Positions 1 to 9,289 of a DNA stretch of 64,000 nucleotides are shown in pieces (the stretch's first letter is position 1; each line of letters opens with the position of its first letter). The stretch is from Primorskyibacter flagellatus (GTDB lineage Bacteria > Pseudomonadota > Alphaproteobacteria > Rhodobacterales > Rhodobacteraceae), in NCBI RefSeq assembly GCF_014638275.1, contig NZ_BMFJ01000001.1, positions 248,001-312,000 on the forward strand, given 5' to 3'. The translations under genes and the position numbers were made by a program. The notes under the pieces were generated by a model, which saw nothing but the letters and a program-made list of their open reading frames with translations, was not told the DNA's origin and ran no database searches.

Positions 1-309
1 CGCCGTGCCGTTGTCGCGGCGCTACCGGGGGCTTTGAGCGGCGGCGCTGGAGATGGTGTGCCATCGCGGCGCTGCCGGTGGGCGGACGGCATGATACGGC
101 CGGCGTCAAGATGGTCCGGTGCTGCTGACGGGATGGTGGCGTGGTCGTGGGACCTTAGGCGCTTCCGTTCCCGGCCCATGCGACGGAGCCGAGCGGTCAC
201 GATCGCGGCGCCTCGGGTCTGTGGCGGGCCGCGACCGCGCCTCAGCTTGGCACACCGACCGGGTGCGGCGGCGCGGGTCTTCTGACATGACGGGCGGGTC
301 CCTTTTCCC
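1..309. other. Left edge, no gene recognised
   Basis: I see no convincing coding region here. The stretch is very GC-rich and repeats short GCGGCGCT strings near positions 16-85. Frames that stay open on both strands lack a ribosome-binding site and any family motif. It may be the flank or 3' region of a gene lying outside the window. Confidence 0.5.
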
Positions 310-1863
310 TCACCCCTCCCGCCGGGTGATCCGGGGCGGGTCCTGCCAGGACGCGATGCGCGCGCGCATCCAGTCACCGGCGGCGTCGAAGGGCATGGGG
401 TAGCCTATGCCGAATCCCTGCACGTGATTGCAGCCAAGCTGGGCGAGCATGGCGTGTTCGCCCGGTGTCTCCACCCCCTCCGCCAGTGTTTCGAGTCCAA
501 GTCGTTCGGCCATCGTCAGGATTGCCGCCACCATGCGCTGCTGTTCGGCGTCACGATCGACCTTCATCACAAAGCTCCGGTCGATCTTGATGCGGCCCAC
601 GGCAAAGCGCCGGATGGAGGAAATGGAGGCGTGGCCGGTGCCGAAATCGTCGAGGTCGATGCGGCAGCCAAGCCGGGCCAGGCCGTTCACATTGCGCGTC
701 ACCATATCCTCGGGCGAGGCGGCGACGACGGTTTCCAGCACCTCCACCGACAGGCGGTCGGGCTTCAGGTCGTGGCGGTCGAGTTCCCATTTCACCCGGT
801 CGATCAGTTTGGGATTGCGCAGTTCGTCCGAGGAGAAGTTCACACCTATCGTCGGTACCTCCAGCCCCGCGTCGTCCCAGGCCCTGAGCGCTTCGAGGGA
901 GCGGCTGAGCATGACCTCCCCCAGTCGGGCGATCTTGCCCGCGTTTTCGAGGATCGGCAGAAAGTCCACCGGCGCGACGGGGCCGCGTTCCGGGTGGGTC
1001 CAGCGCGCGAGCGCCTCGAACCCCGTGATCCGGCCGGTGTCGGTGGAGATCTGGGGCTGGAAGTGCGGGCGGATCTCTCCGTTCTCTAGCGCTTCCGCGG
1101 CCTCGTCGGCGAAGGTGTGGCGGGAGCGTTCGGAACGCCGCATTTCATCCGAGTAGGACCGGATGGCGGAGGGGGCGTTCCGCATCGCTTCGCCCAGAGC
1201 GGTCGCCGTGGCCTGGATCAGCCCGTCGCCTGACACGTCCGGCGTGCGCGAGCCGAGGCAGAAGCCGATGGAGGCGGAGACGTAGATGACGGTGTTGTCG
1301 AGGATGATAGGTTCCTCCGCACTGACCTGCAGCCGGCTGGCCATCTGGATCGCGGCCTCGATGTCGAGGTGGGACACCGGCGCGAGGGCAATGCCGAAGG
1401 CGGCGCTGCCGGTGCGGCAGGCGAGGTCGTCGTTGCGCAGGACAGAGCGCAGGCGTTCGCCGGTCCTGGTCAGGATGTGGTCGCCGGCGGTGCGGCCGTA
1501 ACGTTCCACGATCACGTCGAAATCGTCGATGGCGACCATGAAGCAGGCCGTCGCGCGGCGGGCGGAGCGGGAGCCGGTCATCGCCGATGTCAGCGCCGCT
1601 TCGAGGCTGTCACGCAGGGGCAGTCCGGTCACGCCGTCACAGGCGCGGATCGGTTGCGGGGCCTGGCGCGAGAACCCGCCGAGCAGAGCGTAGAGCGCGG
1701 GCAGGCCAAGGGCGAGGGCGATGAGTGTCGCTTCCCCCCCGAACCAGAAGGCGCCAAGCACGAGAGCCGGCAGGAATGCCAGCATCTGCGGCCCGACAAT
1801 CAACCGGCGCAGGCGGTTGCGCTGGCGAAGCAGGTTCTGGCTGACGTGCCGGAGCATCGGCAT
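310..1863 (-). CDS. EAL-domain c-di-GMP phosphodiesterase with degenerate GGDEF domain
   Basis: 517 residues. Two hydrophobic segments (about residues 21-64) place it in the inner membrane. A GGDEF-fold domain (about 75-240) follows, but the catalytic signature reads GSAAF (residues 152-156), so cyclase activity is unlikely. The C-terminal EAL domain (about 255-500) keeps E283-A284-L285, the metal pair D405-D406 in DDFGTG, K426 and AEGVET (461-466). It is therefore expected to hydrolyse cyclic di-GMP, with the dead GGDEF domain perhaps sensing GTP. It is transcribed away from the window start and ends at a TGA near 310. It is separated by about 50 bp from the convergent-side end of ttcA. The cellular process it controls cannot be read from the context. 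Confidence 0.9.
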   Translation of the reverse strand: MPMLRHVSQNLLRQRNRLRRLIVGPQMLAFLPALVLGAFWFGGEATLIALALGLPALYALLGGFSRQAPQPIRACDGVTGLPLRDSLEAALTSAMTGSRSARRATACFMVAIDDFDVIVERYGRTAGDHILTRTGERLRSVLRNDDLACRTGSAAFGIALAPVSHLDIEAAIQMASRLQVSAEEPIILDNTVIYVSASIGFCLGSRTPDVSGDGLIQATATALGEAMRNAPSAIRSYSDEMRRSERSRHTFADEAAEALENGEIRPHFQPQISTDTGRITGFEALARWTHPERGPVAPVDFLPILENAGKIARLGEVMLSRSLEALRAWDDAGLEVPTIGVNFSSDELRNPKLIDRVKWELDRHDLKPDRLSVEVLETVVAASPEDMVTRNVNGLARLGCRIDLDDFGTGHASISSIRRFAVGRIKIDRSFVMKVDRDAEQQRMVAAILTMAERLGLETLAEGVETPGEHAMLAQLGCNHVQGFGIGYPMPFDAAGDWMRARIASWQDPPRITRREG

Positions 1864-1913
1864 CCCCTTGTCCGTGACTTCGGGGACGCTACAGGGAGAT
1901 GTTCAACAGCCCT

Positions 1914-2807
1914 TTAACGCAGATCGGGAATATCGGTTTTTTCGTCAATTTTGTCCGACCCGGTCAGGGTCAGCCCGGCAAAGTCGAAAATCTTCGGATC
2001 CAGCATGTGCGACGGTCGGATATTGGTCAGGGCGCGGAACATGACCTGCCGCCGTCCGGGGCTGTTTCTTTCCCAGCCGTCGAGGATCTGCTTCACCTGC
2101 TGGCGCTGCAGACCGTCCTGCGATCCGCAGAGGTCGCAGGGGATGATCGGGTAGTTCATGGCACGCGCGAATTTCTCGCAATCCGCCTCGGCGACATGGG
2201 CGAGGGGGCGCAGGACAAAGAGGTCGCCGTCCTCGTTCACCAGCTTGGGCGGCATGGTCGCGACCCGGCCGCCGTGGAAGAGGTTCATGAAGAAGGTCTC
2301 GAGGATGTCGTCGCGATGATGGCCGAGGACGACCGCGGAACATCCCTCCTCCCGCGCGATGCGGTAGAGATTGCCGCGGCGCAGGCGCGAGCAGAGCGCG
2401 CAGTAGGTGCGCCCGGCGGGGACCTTGTCGACGACGATGGAATAGGTGTCCTGGTATTCGATCCGGTGCGGGACCTGCATCCGGGACAGGAAGTCCGGCA
2501 GGACAGTGGCGGGAAAGCCGGGCTGGCCCTGATCAAGGTTGCAGGCAAGGAGTTCGACCGGCAGCAGGCCGCGCCATTTCAGTTCGTAGAGGACCGCGAG
2601 AAGGGTGTAGCTGTCCTTGCCGCCGGAGAGGCAGACCAGCCATTTCTCGGGTGTGCCCTCGGCCAGACGGGCATCGGCCCCGACCATGCCATAGTGATCC
2701 ACCGCCTCGCGCACGTTCTGAACGATCCGCTTGCGCAGCTTCTTGAACTCGGTGCTTTTGGGAGCGCCGTGGAAAAGCGGGTGGATGTCGTCGAGATCGT
2801 CAAGCAT
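1914..2807 (-). CDS. ttcA: tRNA 2-thiocytidine(32) synthetase TtcA
   Basis: 297 residues from the ATG at 2807. TtcA is a cytoplasmic ATP-dependent, Fe-S-containing enzyme that thiolates C32 of certain tRNAs. The PP-loop SGGKDS follows CL near residue 55. The two cysteine pairs expected for the family are visible as CALC and CDLC and would hold the iron-sulfur cluster. An upstream in-frame extension to 3185 exists but runs across the divergent oxidase gene, so the ATG at 2807, which begins [12 protein letters not shown], is chosen. It is divergent from the flavoprotein gene starting at 2853, leaving a 45-bp shared promoter region. Confidence 0.95.
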   Translation of the reverse strand: MLDDLDDIHPLFHGAPKSTEFKKLRKRIVQNVREAVDHYGMVGADARLAEGTPEKWLVCLSGGKDSYTLLAVLYELKWRGLLPVELLACNLDQGQPGFPATVLPDFLSRMQVPHRIEYQDTYSIVVDKVPAGRTYCALCSRLRRGNLYRIAREEGCSAVVLGHHRDDILETFFMNLFHGGRVATMPPKLVNEDGDLFVLRPLAHVAEADCEKFARAMNYPIIPCDLCGSQDGLQRQQVKQILDGWERNSPGRRQVMFRALTNIRPSHMLDPKIFDFAGLTLTGSDKIDEKTDIPDLR

Positions 2808-2852
2808 GCTTTGCCCTATCGCATTTTGTGCGGGGCGGGGAAAGGAGTTCCG

Positions 2853-4097
2853 GTGAGCGCGAATGATTTCGACGTGGCGGTTGCGGGCGCGGGCATCGTC
2901 GGGGTGTGCGCGGCGCTGTGGATGCGGCTGCGCGGGCTTTCGGTCGTCCTGATCGATCCTGATGAGCCGGGGGCGGGGACCTCCTTCGGCAATGCGGGGA
3001 CCATCGCGACCTATGGCTGCCTGCCGGTCAACGATCCGGCGGTGTTGCGCGGTCTGACGGGGCTGCTGTTCGGAGCGGAGAGCCCGCTGTCCGTGGACTG
3101 GGGCCATGCGCTGCGCAATCCGCGCTGGATGCTGTCGTTCCTGGCGAACTGCCGTGGTGCACGGTCGGCAGAGATCGCGGGTCATCTGGCGGGGCTATTG
3201 GGCCATGCGGATGGCGGTATCAATCCACTGATCGCGGAGGCGGGGGCTGAGGACCTCATCGTGTCGCGCGGCCAGCTGTCGGTCTGGTCGACGACGGACG
3301 GAGCGGACGGTGCGACGGAGGGGATCGCGCGACGCCGGGCGCTTGGCGTTCGGGCAGAGGAGGTGAGCCCGGCAGAGGCACGGGAGATGGAGCCGGGGGT
3401 GGCGCTGGACATCAAGCGGGCGGTCTGGTTCCCGGATGCGCGGCATGTGCGCGATCCGGCGGGGCTCGTCAGACGGCTGCACGCGCGATACGCGGAACTG
3501 GGTGGTGTAACGCGGGCAGAGCGGGTGCGCGGCGTCGCGGAGGACGGGTCCGGCGTCACGGTCGATACGGGTGAGGCGATACGGGTCGGGCGGGTTATCA
3601 TTGCCTCCGGTGCGTTCTCCGGCCGGATCGCGGGAAGCGGGGCAGAGCGGCTGCCGCTTGGTATGGAGCGGGGCTATCACCTCATGTTCGCCGGCGAAGC
3701 GGAGCGCGTGACCCGTCCCGTCGGCTGGTCGGAGGGCGGGTTCTATGCCGTTCCGATGGCGCAGGGGCTTCGGCTGGCCGGCACGGTCGAGATCGCCGGG
3801 CTGGGGCGCGAACCGAACGCACGGCGGCTGGCGTATCTGGGGCGCAAGGGGCGGGAGATGTTCGGCGTGTTGCCGGAGCCGACGTCGTCCTGGCTCGGCT
3901 TCCGTCCGACGATGCCGGATTCGCTGCCGGTGATCGGATTGGCGCCGGGCCGGGCGCGGGTGATCCATGCCTTCGGGCACCAGCACCTCGGCCTGACGCT
4001 TGGCGGTATCACGGGCCGGATCGTCGCTGATCTGGCGGAGGGGCGGCAGCCGAACCTCGACATCGCGGCCTTTGCGCCGGGGCGGCGGTTCGTCTGA
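2853..4097 (+). CDS. FAD-dependent oxidoreductase, D-amino-acid dehydrogenase (DadA)-like
   Basis: 414 residues. The N-terminal Rossmann motif [19 protein letters not shown] binds FAD. It is followed by the GTSFGNAG segment typical of DadA/DAO-family deaminating oxidases. The C-terminal half has [14 protein letters not shown] and a final [15 protein letters not shown] segment that closes the FAD site. The GTG start at 2853 is preceded by AAAGGAG with a 5-nt spacer. Open reading continues upstream but has no ribosome-binding site and overlaps ttcA. The likely reaction is oxidation of D-amino acids or a similar secondary amine with electrons passed to a membrane carrier. The exact substrate cannot be read from the sequence. 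Confidence 0.85.
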   Translation: MSANDFDVAVAGAGIVGVCAALWMRLRGLSVVLIDPDEPGAGTSFGNAGTIATYGCLPVNDPAVLRGLTGLLFGAESPLSVDWGHALRNPRWMLSFLANCRGARSAEIAGHLAGLLGHADGGINPLIAEAGAEDLIVSRGQLSVWSTTDGADGATEGIARRRALGVRAEEVSPAEAREMEPGVALDIKRAVWFPDARHVRDPAGLVRRLHARYAELGGVTRAERVRGVAEDGSGVTVDTGEAIRVGRVIIASGAFSGRIAGSGAERLPLGMERGYHLMFAGEAERVTRPVGWSEGGFYAVPMAQGLRLAGTVEIAGLGREPNARRLAYLGRKGREMFGVLPEPTSSWLGFRPTMPDSLPVIGLAPGRARVIHAFGHQHLGLTLGGITGRIVADLAEGRQPNLDIAAFAPGRRFV

Positions 4098-4104
4098 GGC
4101 TGGC

Positions 4105-4326
4105 CTAGTCCGGCACGTCGTCCACGCCCATGCCGCCCCAGGGATGACAGCGGGCGATGCGCTTTGCGGCCAGCCAGCCGCCCTTGATGCCTCCATGTTT
4201 CTCAAGCGCCTGAAGCGCGTAGGCTGAACAGGTGGGGTCGTATCGGCAGTTGTGCCCGACCCAGGGAGAGAAGACCGCGCGGTAAGCCCGGACCGGCAGG
4301 GCCAGCAGGCGGGCGAGTGGGGTCAT
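4105..4326 (-). CDS. yidD: Membrane protein insertion efficiency factor YidD
   Basis: 73 residues. The family core is plain: an amphipathic N-terminus (LLALPVRAYRAVFSPW), the CRYDPTCSAYA block, GGIKGGWLAAKRIARCHPWG and conserved cysteines. It is a small cytoplasmic-face protein that assists YidC/Sec membrane insertion. Its ATG overlaps the rnpA stop codon in an ATGA (4323-4326), so the two are translationally coupled in the usual rpmH-rnpA-yidD operon. A much longer in-frame extension upstream only shadows rnpA. Confidence 0.95.
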   Translation of the reverse strand: MTPLARLLALPVRAYRAVFSPWVGHNCRYDPTCSAYALQALEKHGGIKGGWLAAKRIARCHPWGGMGVDDVPD

Positions 4327-4664
4327 CCGTGAAGCTTTCGCAGGGCCTGCCGCAGATCGTCCTGCAGGGCGGCGAAGTCGCGCTCGGCGGTATTGTCGCG
4401 GCTGCCGATCAGGACATAGTCCCATCCGGGCCGCCCATGGTGGGGCAGGACAAGGCGGGCGACCTCGCGCAGGCGGCGCTTGGCGCGGTTGCGGGCGACG
4501 GCGTTGCCGACCTTCCTGGAGCAGGTGAAGCCGACGCGGATCGCCTCGCCCTCGCCGCGGTTCAGCGCCTGCACCATCATCCCTTTCGTCCCCTGCCGCT
4601 TCCCCCGCGCACAGGCCAGAAAATCGGAGCGTTTCAGAAGCGTTTCTAGCGCAGGAGCCGTCAT
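4323..4664 (-). CDS. rnpA: Ribonuclease P protein component
   Basis: 113 residues. The RNR signature region reads RKVGNAVARNRAKRRLRE, which binds RNase P RNA and the 5' leader of pre-tRNA. The N-terminal LLKRSDFL is also typical. The length matches bacterial RnpA. It lies between rpmH (upstream) and yidD (downstream, overlapping by 4 nt), the near-universal bacterial arrangement. The call rests on the motif and the gene order. Confidence 0.96.
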   Translation of the reverse strand: MTAPALETLLKRSDFLACARGKRQGTKGMMVQALNRGEGEAIRVGFTCSRKVGNAVARNRAKRRLREVARLVLPHHGRPGWDYVLIGSRDNTAERDFAALQDDLRQALRKLHG

Positions 4665-4775
4665 CGAAGCCGTCCGGACAAGCGAAAACCGCCCGGACGT
4701 TCGCCCCGGCGGTCGGTTGATCTTGGGTCGCGGATGTCGCAGGGGCGGGGCCGGTCATGTCCGGCCCGCACGGGC

Positions 4776-4910
4776 TTATGCCGACAGCGACTTCCGGCCG
4801 CGGGCGCGGCGGGCGTTCAGGACCTTGCGGCCTGCCTTGGTCGCCATGCGGGCGCGGAAACCGTGACGCCGCTTGCGCACGAGGTTCGAGGGTTGGTAGG
4901 TGCGTTTCAT
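4776..4910 (-). CDS. rpmH: 50S ribosomal protein L34
   Basis: 44 residues beginning [20 protein letters not shown] and ending GRKSLSA, the canonical L34 sequence, strongly basic. It is part of the large ribosomal subunit near the exit tunnel. The ATG at 4910 is chosen because L34 always starts at this residue; the longer frame upstream is not conserved. It is the first gene of the rpmH-rnpA-yidD operon, with a 111-bp gap before rnpA. Confidence 0.98.
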   Translation of the reverse strand: MKRTYQPSNLVRKRRHGFRARMATKAGRKVLNARRARGRKSLSA

Positions 4911-5194
4911 CGCTCCGTCTCCGTCTGCTTGCGCCTGTCCGGCGGTGCGCCGGGCCGGCGCGGGTGTTCTTCGGGTGCGGCCAAGGTCGGACGATGCGGG
5001 AATCGCCCATGGCCCGCGGTTGTTCGAAGCCCGGTCTATAGGCGGGGGTCCGGGATATGTCAAACGTGCAAAACCGTTTCCGGGACGGTTTTCTTTACAG
5101 ACTGCCTCCGGTCCAAGACCGGGCCGGTGCACGGGGGGCTGTTCAACCACCCCGCCCGCGGCGCATGCTTCCCGGACCAAGTGAGGGAGTCCGG

Positions 5195-5914
5195 ATGACC
5201 CAGTCCGATCAAGACCCGCCTTCTGCCCTGCGCCGGCTCTGGCCGCTTGGCCTGCTGGCGCTCTGCGCGCTGCTGGCGGGGTGGGCCTTTTCCGACCGGC
5301 TGAGCTATGCGGCACTGCAGGAGAATTACGCCGCGCTGGAACGAATGCGCGACGGGGCCTATGCCGCGACGGTACTGGGCTTCGTGGCGGTCTATGCGGT
5401 GGTGGTGGCGCTGTCGCTGCCCGGTGCTACCATTGCGACGCTGACCGGGGGCTTCCTGTTCGGTGTCTGGCCGGGGGTCGTGTTCAACGTCATGGGCGCC
5501 ACGGCGGGGGCGACGGTGCTGTTCCTTGCGGTGCGGCTTGGCTTCGGTCGGGCGCTGGCGCGGCGGGTGGACCAGAGCGGGGGCCGGATCGCGGAGGTCA
5601 AGCGGGGGCTGGACCGGAACCAGTGGTCGATGCTGTTCTTCATCCGCCTCGCCCCGGTGGTGCCGTTTTTCGTGGCCAACCTGATCGCGGCCCTGATGAA
5701 CGTGCCCCTGTCGCGCTTCGTGATTTCGACCGCGCTCGGCATCCTGCCGGGAGCACTGGTCTACACCTCTGTCGGGGCGGGGCTGGGGCGCGTGCTTGAG
5801 ACGGGGGGCACCCCGGACCTCGGCGTGATCTTCGAGCCGCATGTTTTTCTTCCGCTGCTTGGCCTCGCAGTTCTGTCTCTTGTCCCGATGCTGGTGCGGG
5901 GTCGGGTGCGATGA
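5195..5914 (+). CDS. TVP38/TMEM64 (SNARE-associated/DedA-like) membrane protein
   Basis: 239 residues with about five to six hydrophobic segments. The family core is visible as [33 protein letters not shown], the [15 protein letters not shown] re-entrant motif and [20 protein letters not shown]-domain proteins are implicated in lipid or small-ion handling in the inner membrane, but the substrate here is unknown. The ATG at 5195 follows a GAGGGAG-type ribosome-binding site. The gene overlaps the next one by 4 nt (5911-5914). This pairing of a TVP38 protein with a MerA/Lpd-like flavoprotein recurs in bacteria and suggests a joint, possibly redox-linked, role. Confidence 0.88.
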   Translation: MTQSDQDPPSALRRLWPLGLLALCALLAGWAFSDRLSYAALQENYAALERMRDGAYAATVLGFVAVYAVVVALSLPGATIATLTGGFLFGVWPGVVFNVMGATAGATVLFLAVRLGFGRALARRVDQSGGRIAEVKRGLDRNQWSMLFFIRLAPVVPFFVANLIAALMNVPLSRFVISTALGILPGALVYTSVGAGLGRVLETGGTPDLGVIFEPHVFLPLLGLAVLSLVPMLVRGRVR

Positions 5915-7314
5915 GGCCGGACCTGATCGTCATCGGAGCCGGGGCGGCAGGTCTTTCGGTTGCCTCGGGTGCGGCGCAGATGGGCGCGCAGGTGGTGCTG
6001 ATCGAAGGCGGGGAGATGGGGGGAGACTGTCTCAACCACGGGTGCGTGCCGTCCAAGGCGCTGATCGCCGCGGCTTCGGCGGCCGAGGCGATGCGGCAGG
6101 CAGGGCGGTTCGGGATCGCGCCGGTGACGCCCGTGGTCGATTTCGCAGCGGTGATGGACCACGTGGCCGGGGTGATCGCGGAGATCGCCCCGCACGACAG
6201 CCAGGCACGGTTCGAGGGGCTGGGCGTTCGGGTCATACGCGGCATGGCGCGGTTCACCGGTCCGCGGGAGATCGCGGTGAACGGAGAGGTGATGAGTGCC
6301 CGCCGCATCGCCATCGCCACCGGGTCGCGCCCCTTCGCGCCGCCTGTGCCCGGGCTGGCGGGGCTGCCATATCTGACAAACGAAACGGTCTTTGACCTGC
6401 GGAGCCTGCCGCGTCACCTGCTGGTGCTGGGTGGCGGTCCGGTTGGCGTGGAACTGGCGCAGGCCTTCCGGCGGCTTGGTGCAGAGGTGACCATCGTGCA
6501 ATCGGGTTCCCTGCTGCCGCGTGAGGACCCGGAGGCGGTGGAGGTGGTTCGCGCGGCGCTCCTCCGCGAGGGCGTGGAACTGCGGGAAGGCGCGAAGGTG
6601 GAGGAGGCGGGCGGTGTCGAAGGCGACCTCTGGCTGCGGGTCGGGGAGGAGCGGATCACGGGGTCGCATCTGCTGGTGGCGACCGGGCGGCGGCCTTCGG
6701 TGGACGCACTTGACCTCGCGGCGGCCGGGATTGCGACGGACAAGGGCGGCGTGGTGACGGACCGGCGGCTCCGGACCTCGGAGCGTCGGGTGTTTGCCGT
6801 GGGCGATGTCGTGTCGGGCAGCCCGGACTTCACCCATGTGGCGGGCTATCACGCGGGTGTGGTGATCCGGCAGGCGATGCTTGGCCTGCCCGCGCGGATC
6901 GGGGCGCTGATCCCCCGCGTGACCTACTGTCAGCCGGAACTTGCCCAGATCGGTCTGACGGAGGAACAGGCCCGCGCGAAGCATGGCCGGGTCGAAGTGG
7001 TCCGGCACGGCTTTGACACCAGCGACCGCGCCCGGACCGCACGCGAAACGACCGGATGGGTCAAGCTGATGGTCCACAGGGGCCAGGTTGTCGGTGTCAC
7101 GATCGTCGGGGCCCACGCCGGGGATTTGCTGGCGCCCTGGGTGCTGGCCCTGTCGGCGGGAACCCGTCTGTCCACGCTTTCCGGCCTCATGCTGCCCTAC
7201 CCGACGCTGCCGGAAACGGGCAAAGCGGCGGCGGGGGCCTATTTCTCGGCGAAACTCTTTGGTAATCCATGGGTTGAACGGGGCGTGCGGCTTGTGCAGC
7301 GCGTGATCCCGTGA
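5911..7314 (+). CDS. MerA/dihydrolipoamide dehydrogenase-like FAD disulfide oxidoreductase
   Basis: 467 residues of the class I pyridine nucleotide-disulfide oxidoreductase family. An FAD Rossmann motif GAGAAGLS lies near residue 9. The redox cysteines are C40 and C45 in GGDCLNHGCVPSK. An NAD(P)H motif LGGGPVGVELAQAF follows, then FAVGDV for FAD. Near the C-terminus, where dihydrolipoamide dehydrogenases carry the HPT catalytic histidine, this protein reads PYPTLPE. It resembles MerA-type and RclA-type relatives rather than true Lpd. It lacks a heavy-metal domain and an E2 neighbour, so its substrate is open. It is coupled to the TVP38 gene by an ATGA overlap. Confidence 0.88.
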   Translation: MRPDLIVIGAGAAGLSVASGAAQMGAQVVLIEGGEMGGDCLNHGCVPSKALIAAASAAEAMRQAGRFGIAPVTPVVDFAAVMDHVAGVIAEIAPHDSQARFEGLGVRVIRGMARFTGPREIAVNGEVMSARRIAIATGSRPFAPPVPGLAGLPYLTNETVFDLRSLPRHLLVLGGGPVGVELAQAFRRLGAEVTIVQSGSLLPREDPEAVEVVRAALLREGVELREGAKVEEAGGVEGDLWLRVGEERITGSHLLVATGRRPSVDALDLAAAGIATDKGGVVTDRRLRTSERRVFAVGDVVSGSPDFTHVAGYHAGVVIRQAMLGLPARIGALIPRVTYCQPELAQIGLTEEQARAKHGRVEVVRHGFDTSDRARTARETTGWVKLMVHRGQVVGVTIVGAHAGDLLAPWVLALSAGTRLSTLSGLMLPYPTLPETGKAAAGAYFSAKLFGNPWVERGVRLVQRVIP

Positions 7315-7332
7315 CCTGAACCGGGCCCCGCC

Positions 7333-8733
7333 ATGCTGAGATCCCTTTCCGGCCGATTCCTGATCCTCACGGTGCTCTTCGTGATGCTGGCCGAGGTCAT
7401 GATCTTTGTGCCCTCGGTCGCACGGTTCCGGCAGGACTATCTGCTGTCCCGGCTTGAGCGGGCGCAGATCGCGTCTCTGGCGGTTCTGGCGGACGATGCC
7501 ATCGACCCGGACGTGGAAGAGGAGCTGCTGCGCAACGCGGAGGTCTACAACGTCGTGCTGCGCCGGAACGAGGCGCGGCAGCTGATGCTGTCATCCCCGG
7601 TGCCGGAGGAGGTGACAGAGACCTACGACCTGCGCGAAGCCTCGCCCCTCGTCCTTATCAGGGACGCAATCCAGCGGCTGATCGATCCGGAGCCGCGGGT
7701 GATCCGTGTCATCGGCAACCCGGTGCGCGAGGCGGGGCTGCTGATCGAGGTCACCATGCCGACGGCGGGGCTGCGCGAGGCGATGTTCGATTTCGGCGGG
7801 CGGGTGCTGGCGCTGGCGACGATCATCTCGCTATTGACAGCGGCCTTCCTGTTCCTTGCGGTGCGGGCGCTGCTGGTCGGGCCGATCAAGCGGGTGATCG
7901 GTCAAATGCAGAGCTATGCCGCCGCGCCGGAGGACGCGCGACGGATCATCGAGCCCTCGGCCGGGATCACCGAACTGCGCGCTGCGGAGGCCGCGCTGAT
8001 GCAGCTCGAGACTCAATTGACGGGCGCGCTCAAGCAGAAGGAGCGTCTGGCTCAACTGGGGTCCGCGGTGGCGAAGATCAGCCACGACCTGCGCAATATC
8101 CTGACCTCGGCGCAGCTGTTCACCGACCGGATCGAACAGTCCGAGGATCCGACCGTGCGGCGTCTGGCGCCCAAGCTGGTGAATTCGATCTCGCGCGCGA
8201 TAAACCTGTGTGAAAGCACGCTGGCTTTCGGCCGGTCCGACGAACCGGCCCCGCGCCTGACGCTGGTGCCGCTGGCGGAACTGGTCGGCGACGTCATCGA
8301 CGGAGAGCGGCTGGCCGTCGGAGAGGCCGACGTAAGCTTTGCAGAAGACATCCCCGCCACCATGACCGTGCGTGCCGACGCGGAACAGTTGCACCGTGTC
8401 TTCCTGAACCTTGTGCGCAATGCCCGCCAGGCGATCGTGGCGACGGGGAAACCGGGCGAGATCTCCGTCTCCGCCCAGGAAGACGACCGGGCCTGGGTGG
8501 TGCGCGTCACCGATACAGGCCCAGGTCTGCCGCCCAAGGCGCGGGACAACCTGTTCACACCGTTCCAGGGCGGCACGACGCGGGGCGGGGCGGGGCTGGG
8601 GCTCGCCATTTCGTCGGAACTGATCCGGGGGCACGGCGGGCAGCTGATGCTGGACGACACCGGGCCGGACGGCACCTGTTTCCGCATAGTGCTGCCGAAG
8701 ATGGTCGTGTCGCAGGAAGACGCGGCGGAATAG
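7333..8733 (+). CDS. Membrane sensor histidine kinase
   Basis: 466 residues. One membrane segment lies at about 10-28 and another at about 155-183, flanking a periplasmic sensor of about 125 residues. A HAMP-like stretch follows. The H-box KISHDLRNILTS carries the phosphorylated His, followed by the N-box NLVRNARQAI, the G1 box DTGPGLPPK and the G2 box GGAGLGLAIS of the ATPase. No response regulator gene is adjacent, so it is an orphan kinase in this window. It starts 18 nt after the flavoprotein gene, which suggests co-transcription. The tRNA-Arg gene follows in the same orientation. Confidence 0.93.
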   Translation: MLRSLSGRFLILTVLFVMLAEVMIFVPSVARFRQDYLLSRLERAQIASLAVLADDAIDPDVEEELLRNAEVYNVVLRRNEARQLMLSSPVPEEVTETYDLREASPLVLIRDAIQRLIDPEPRVIRVIGNPVREAGLLIEVTMPTAGLREAMFDFGGRVLALATIISLLTAAFLFLAVRALLVGPIKRVIGQMQSYAAAPEDARRIIEPSAGITELRAAEAALMQLETQLTGALKQKERLAQLGSAVAKISHDLRNILTSAQLFTDRIEQSEDPTVRRLAPKLVNSISRAINLCESTLAFGRSDEPAPRLTLVPLAELVGDVIDGERLAVGEADVSFAEDIPATMTVRADAEQLHRVFLNLVRNARQAIVATGKPGEISVSAQEDDRAWVVRVTDTGPGLPPKARDNLFTPFQGGTTRGGAGLGLAISSELIRGHGGQLMLDDTGPDGTCFRIVLPKMVVSQEDAAE

Positions 8734-8804
8734 AGGCGGATCGCGCGCGGCCGGGAATTTTCCTCTTGAACTCGTGCCGGGTGGCGGATAGATGCACCCC
8801 CTAC

Positions 8805-8881
8805 GGACCGATAGCTCAGCTGGATAGAGTACTTGACTACGAATCAAGGGGTCGGGGGTTCGAATCCTCCTCGGTCCGCCA
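8805..8881 (+). tRNA. tRNA-Arg (anticodon ACG)
   Basis: A complete cloverleaf. The 7-bp acceptor stem GGACCGA/TCGGTCC is followed by discriminator G and an encoded CCA (8879-8881). The D-arm is TAGCTCAGCTGGATAGA. The anticodon stem CTTGA/TCAAG holds loop CTACGAA with anticodon ACG. The T-arm contains GGTTCGAAT. The 3' end of this gene is duplicated at 22330-22348 and serves as the attachment site of the island that follows. Confidence 0.97.
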
Positions 8882-8885
8882 CCTT
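8867..8885 (+). repeat. attL: attL: tRNA-end direct repeat of the island
   Basis: The 19-bp core CTCCTCGGTCCGCCACCTT spans the 3' end of tRNA-Arg and 4 bp beyond it. An identical 19-bp copy is at 22330-22348, next to the integrase gene. Bases flanking the two copies differ on both sides. The integrated element therefore lies between 8886 and 22329 and leaves the tRNA gene intact. Confidence 0.93.
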
Positions 8886-8903
8886 CCCTTGAAATTGTTG
8901 AAT

Positions 8904-8937
8904 AATTCGGAAGCGCGGGCGGCTTACCCGCCGAATT
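8904..8937. other. Hairpin just inside attL
   Basis: Outer arms AATTCGG (8904-8910) and CCGAATT (8931-8937) pair perfectly. Inside them CGGG (8916-8919) can pair with CCCG (8927-8930). It lies 23 bp beyond the tRNA-Arg CCA end and could terminate the tRNA transcript or mark the junction. There is no T-tract, so a terminator role is uncertain. Confidence 0.4.
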
Positions 8938-9073
8938 ACCCATACATCAGATATTGAGTGCAGGCACTCCGACGCAGGGTTGCGCTTACCTTGGTATGTT
9001 GCGGAGTTCACAGAACTGCACGCCGCGCGCGAACAATAAGCTTTCTCCTAATTCCGACCGGACACCCACATAG

Positions 9074-9262
9074 CGAGGCTACTTCAGCGTGGTCAAGCAC
9101 GGTACGAAGGGCATGTACCAACAACGCGCCAAGAAGCACCTGCATCGCTACTCGGCTGAGTTTGATTTTTGGTATAACCATCTTCAGGCAAATGGTACGG
9201 ATGATGTAGAGCGTGATGTGCTGGCCTTGATGGGGCAGCAGGTTGTCCGATGGCCCGTCCAT
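9074..9262 (+). pseudogene. IS1595-family (ISXO2-like) transposase, C-terminal remnant
   Basis: The frame reads GYFSVVKHGTKGMYQQRAKK, then HLHRYSAEFDFWYNHLQANG. This is the conserved C-terminal end of IS1595/ISXO2-like DDE transposases. An in-frame TAG at 9071 and absence of the upstream DDE part show that only about 60 residues survive. The match fades after about 9262. No terminal inverted repeats are visible, so only a fragment of the insertion sequence remains. It lies between attL and the AlbA_2 gene and may mark where cargo was joined to the element. Confidence 0.72.
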
Positions 9263-9289
9263 CACCCTATCAGTACGCTCAAGAAATTT

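Noticed and set aside
1899..2852. N-terminal extension of the DadA-like oxidase over ttcA
   Set aside because: It is antisense to ttcA and ignores the good ribosome-binding site in front of GTG 2853.
4105..5010. 301-residue form of YidD
   Set aside because: The extra N-terminal part is the frame-shifted shadow of rnpA. YidD is about 70-90 residues and its ATG overlaps the rnpA stop.
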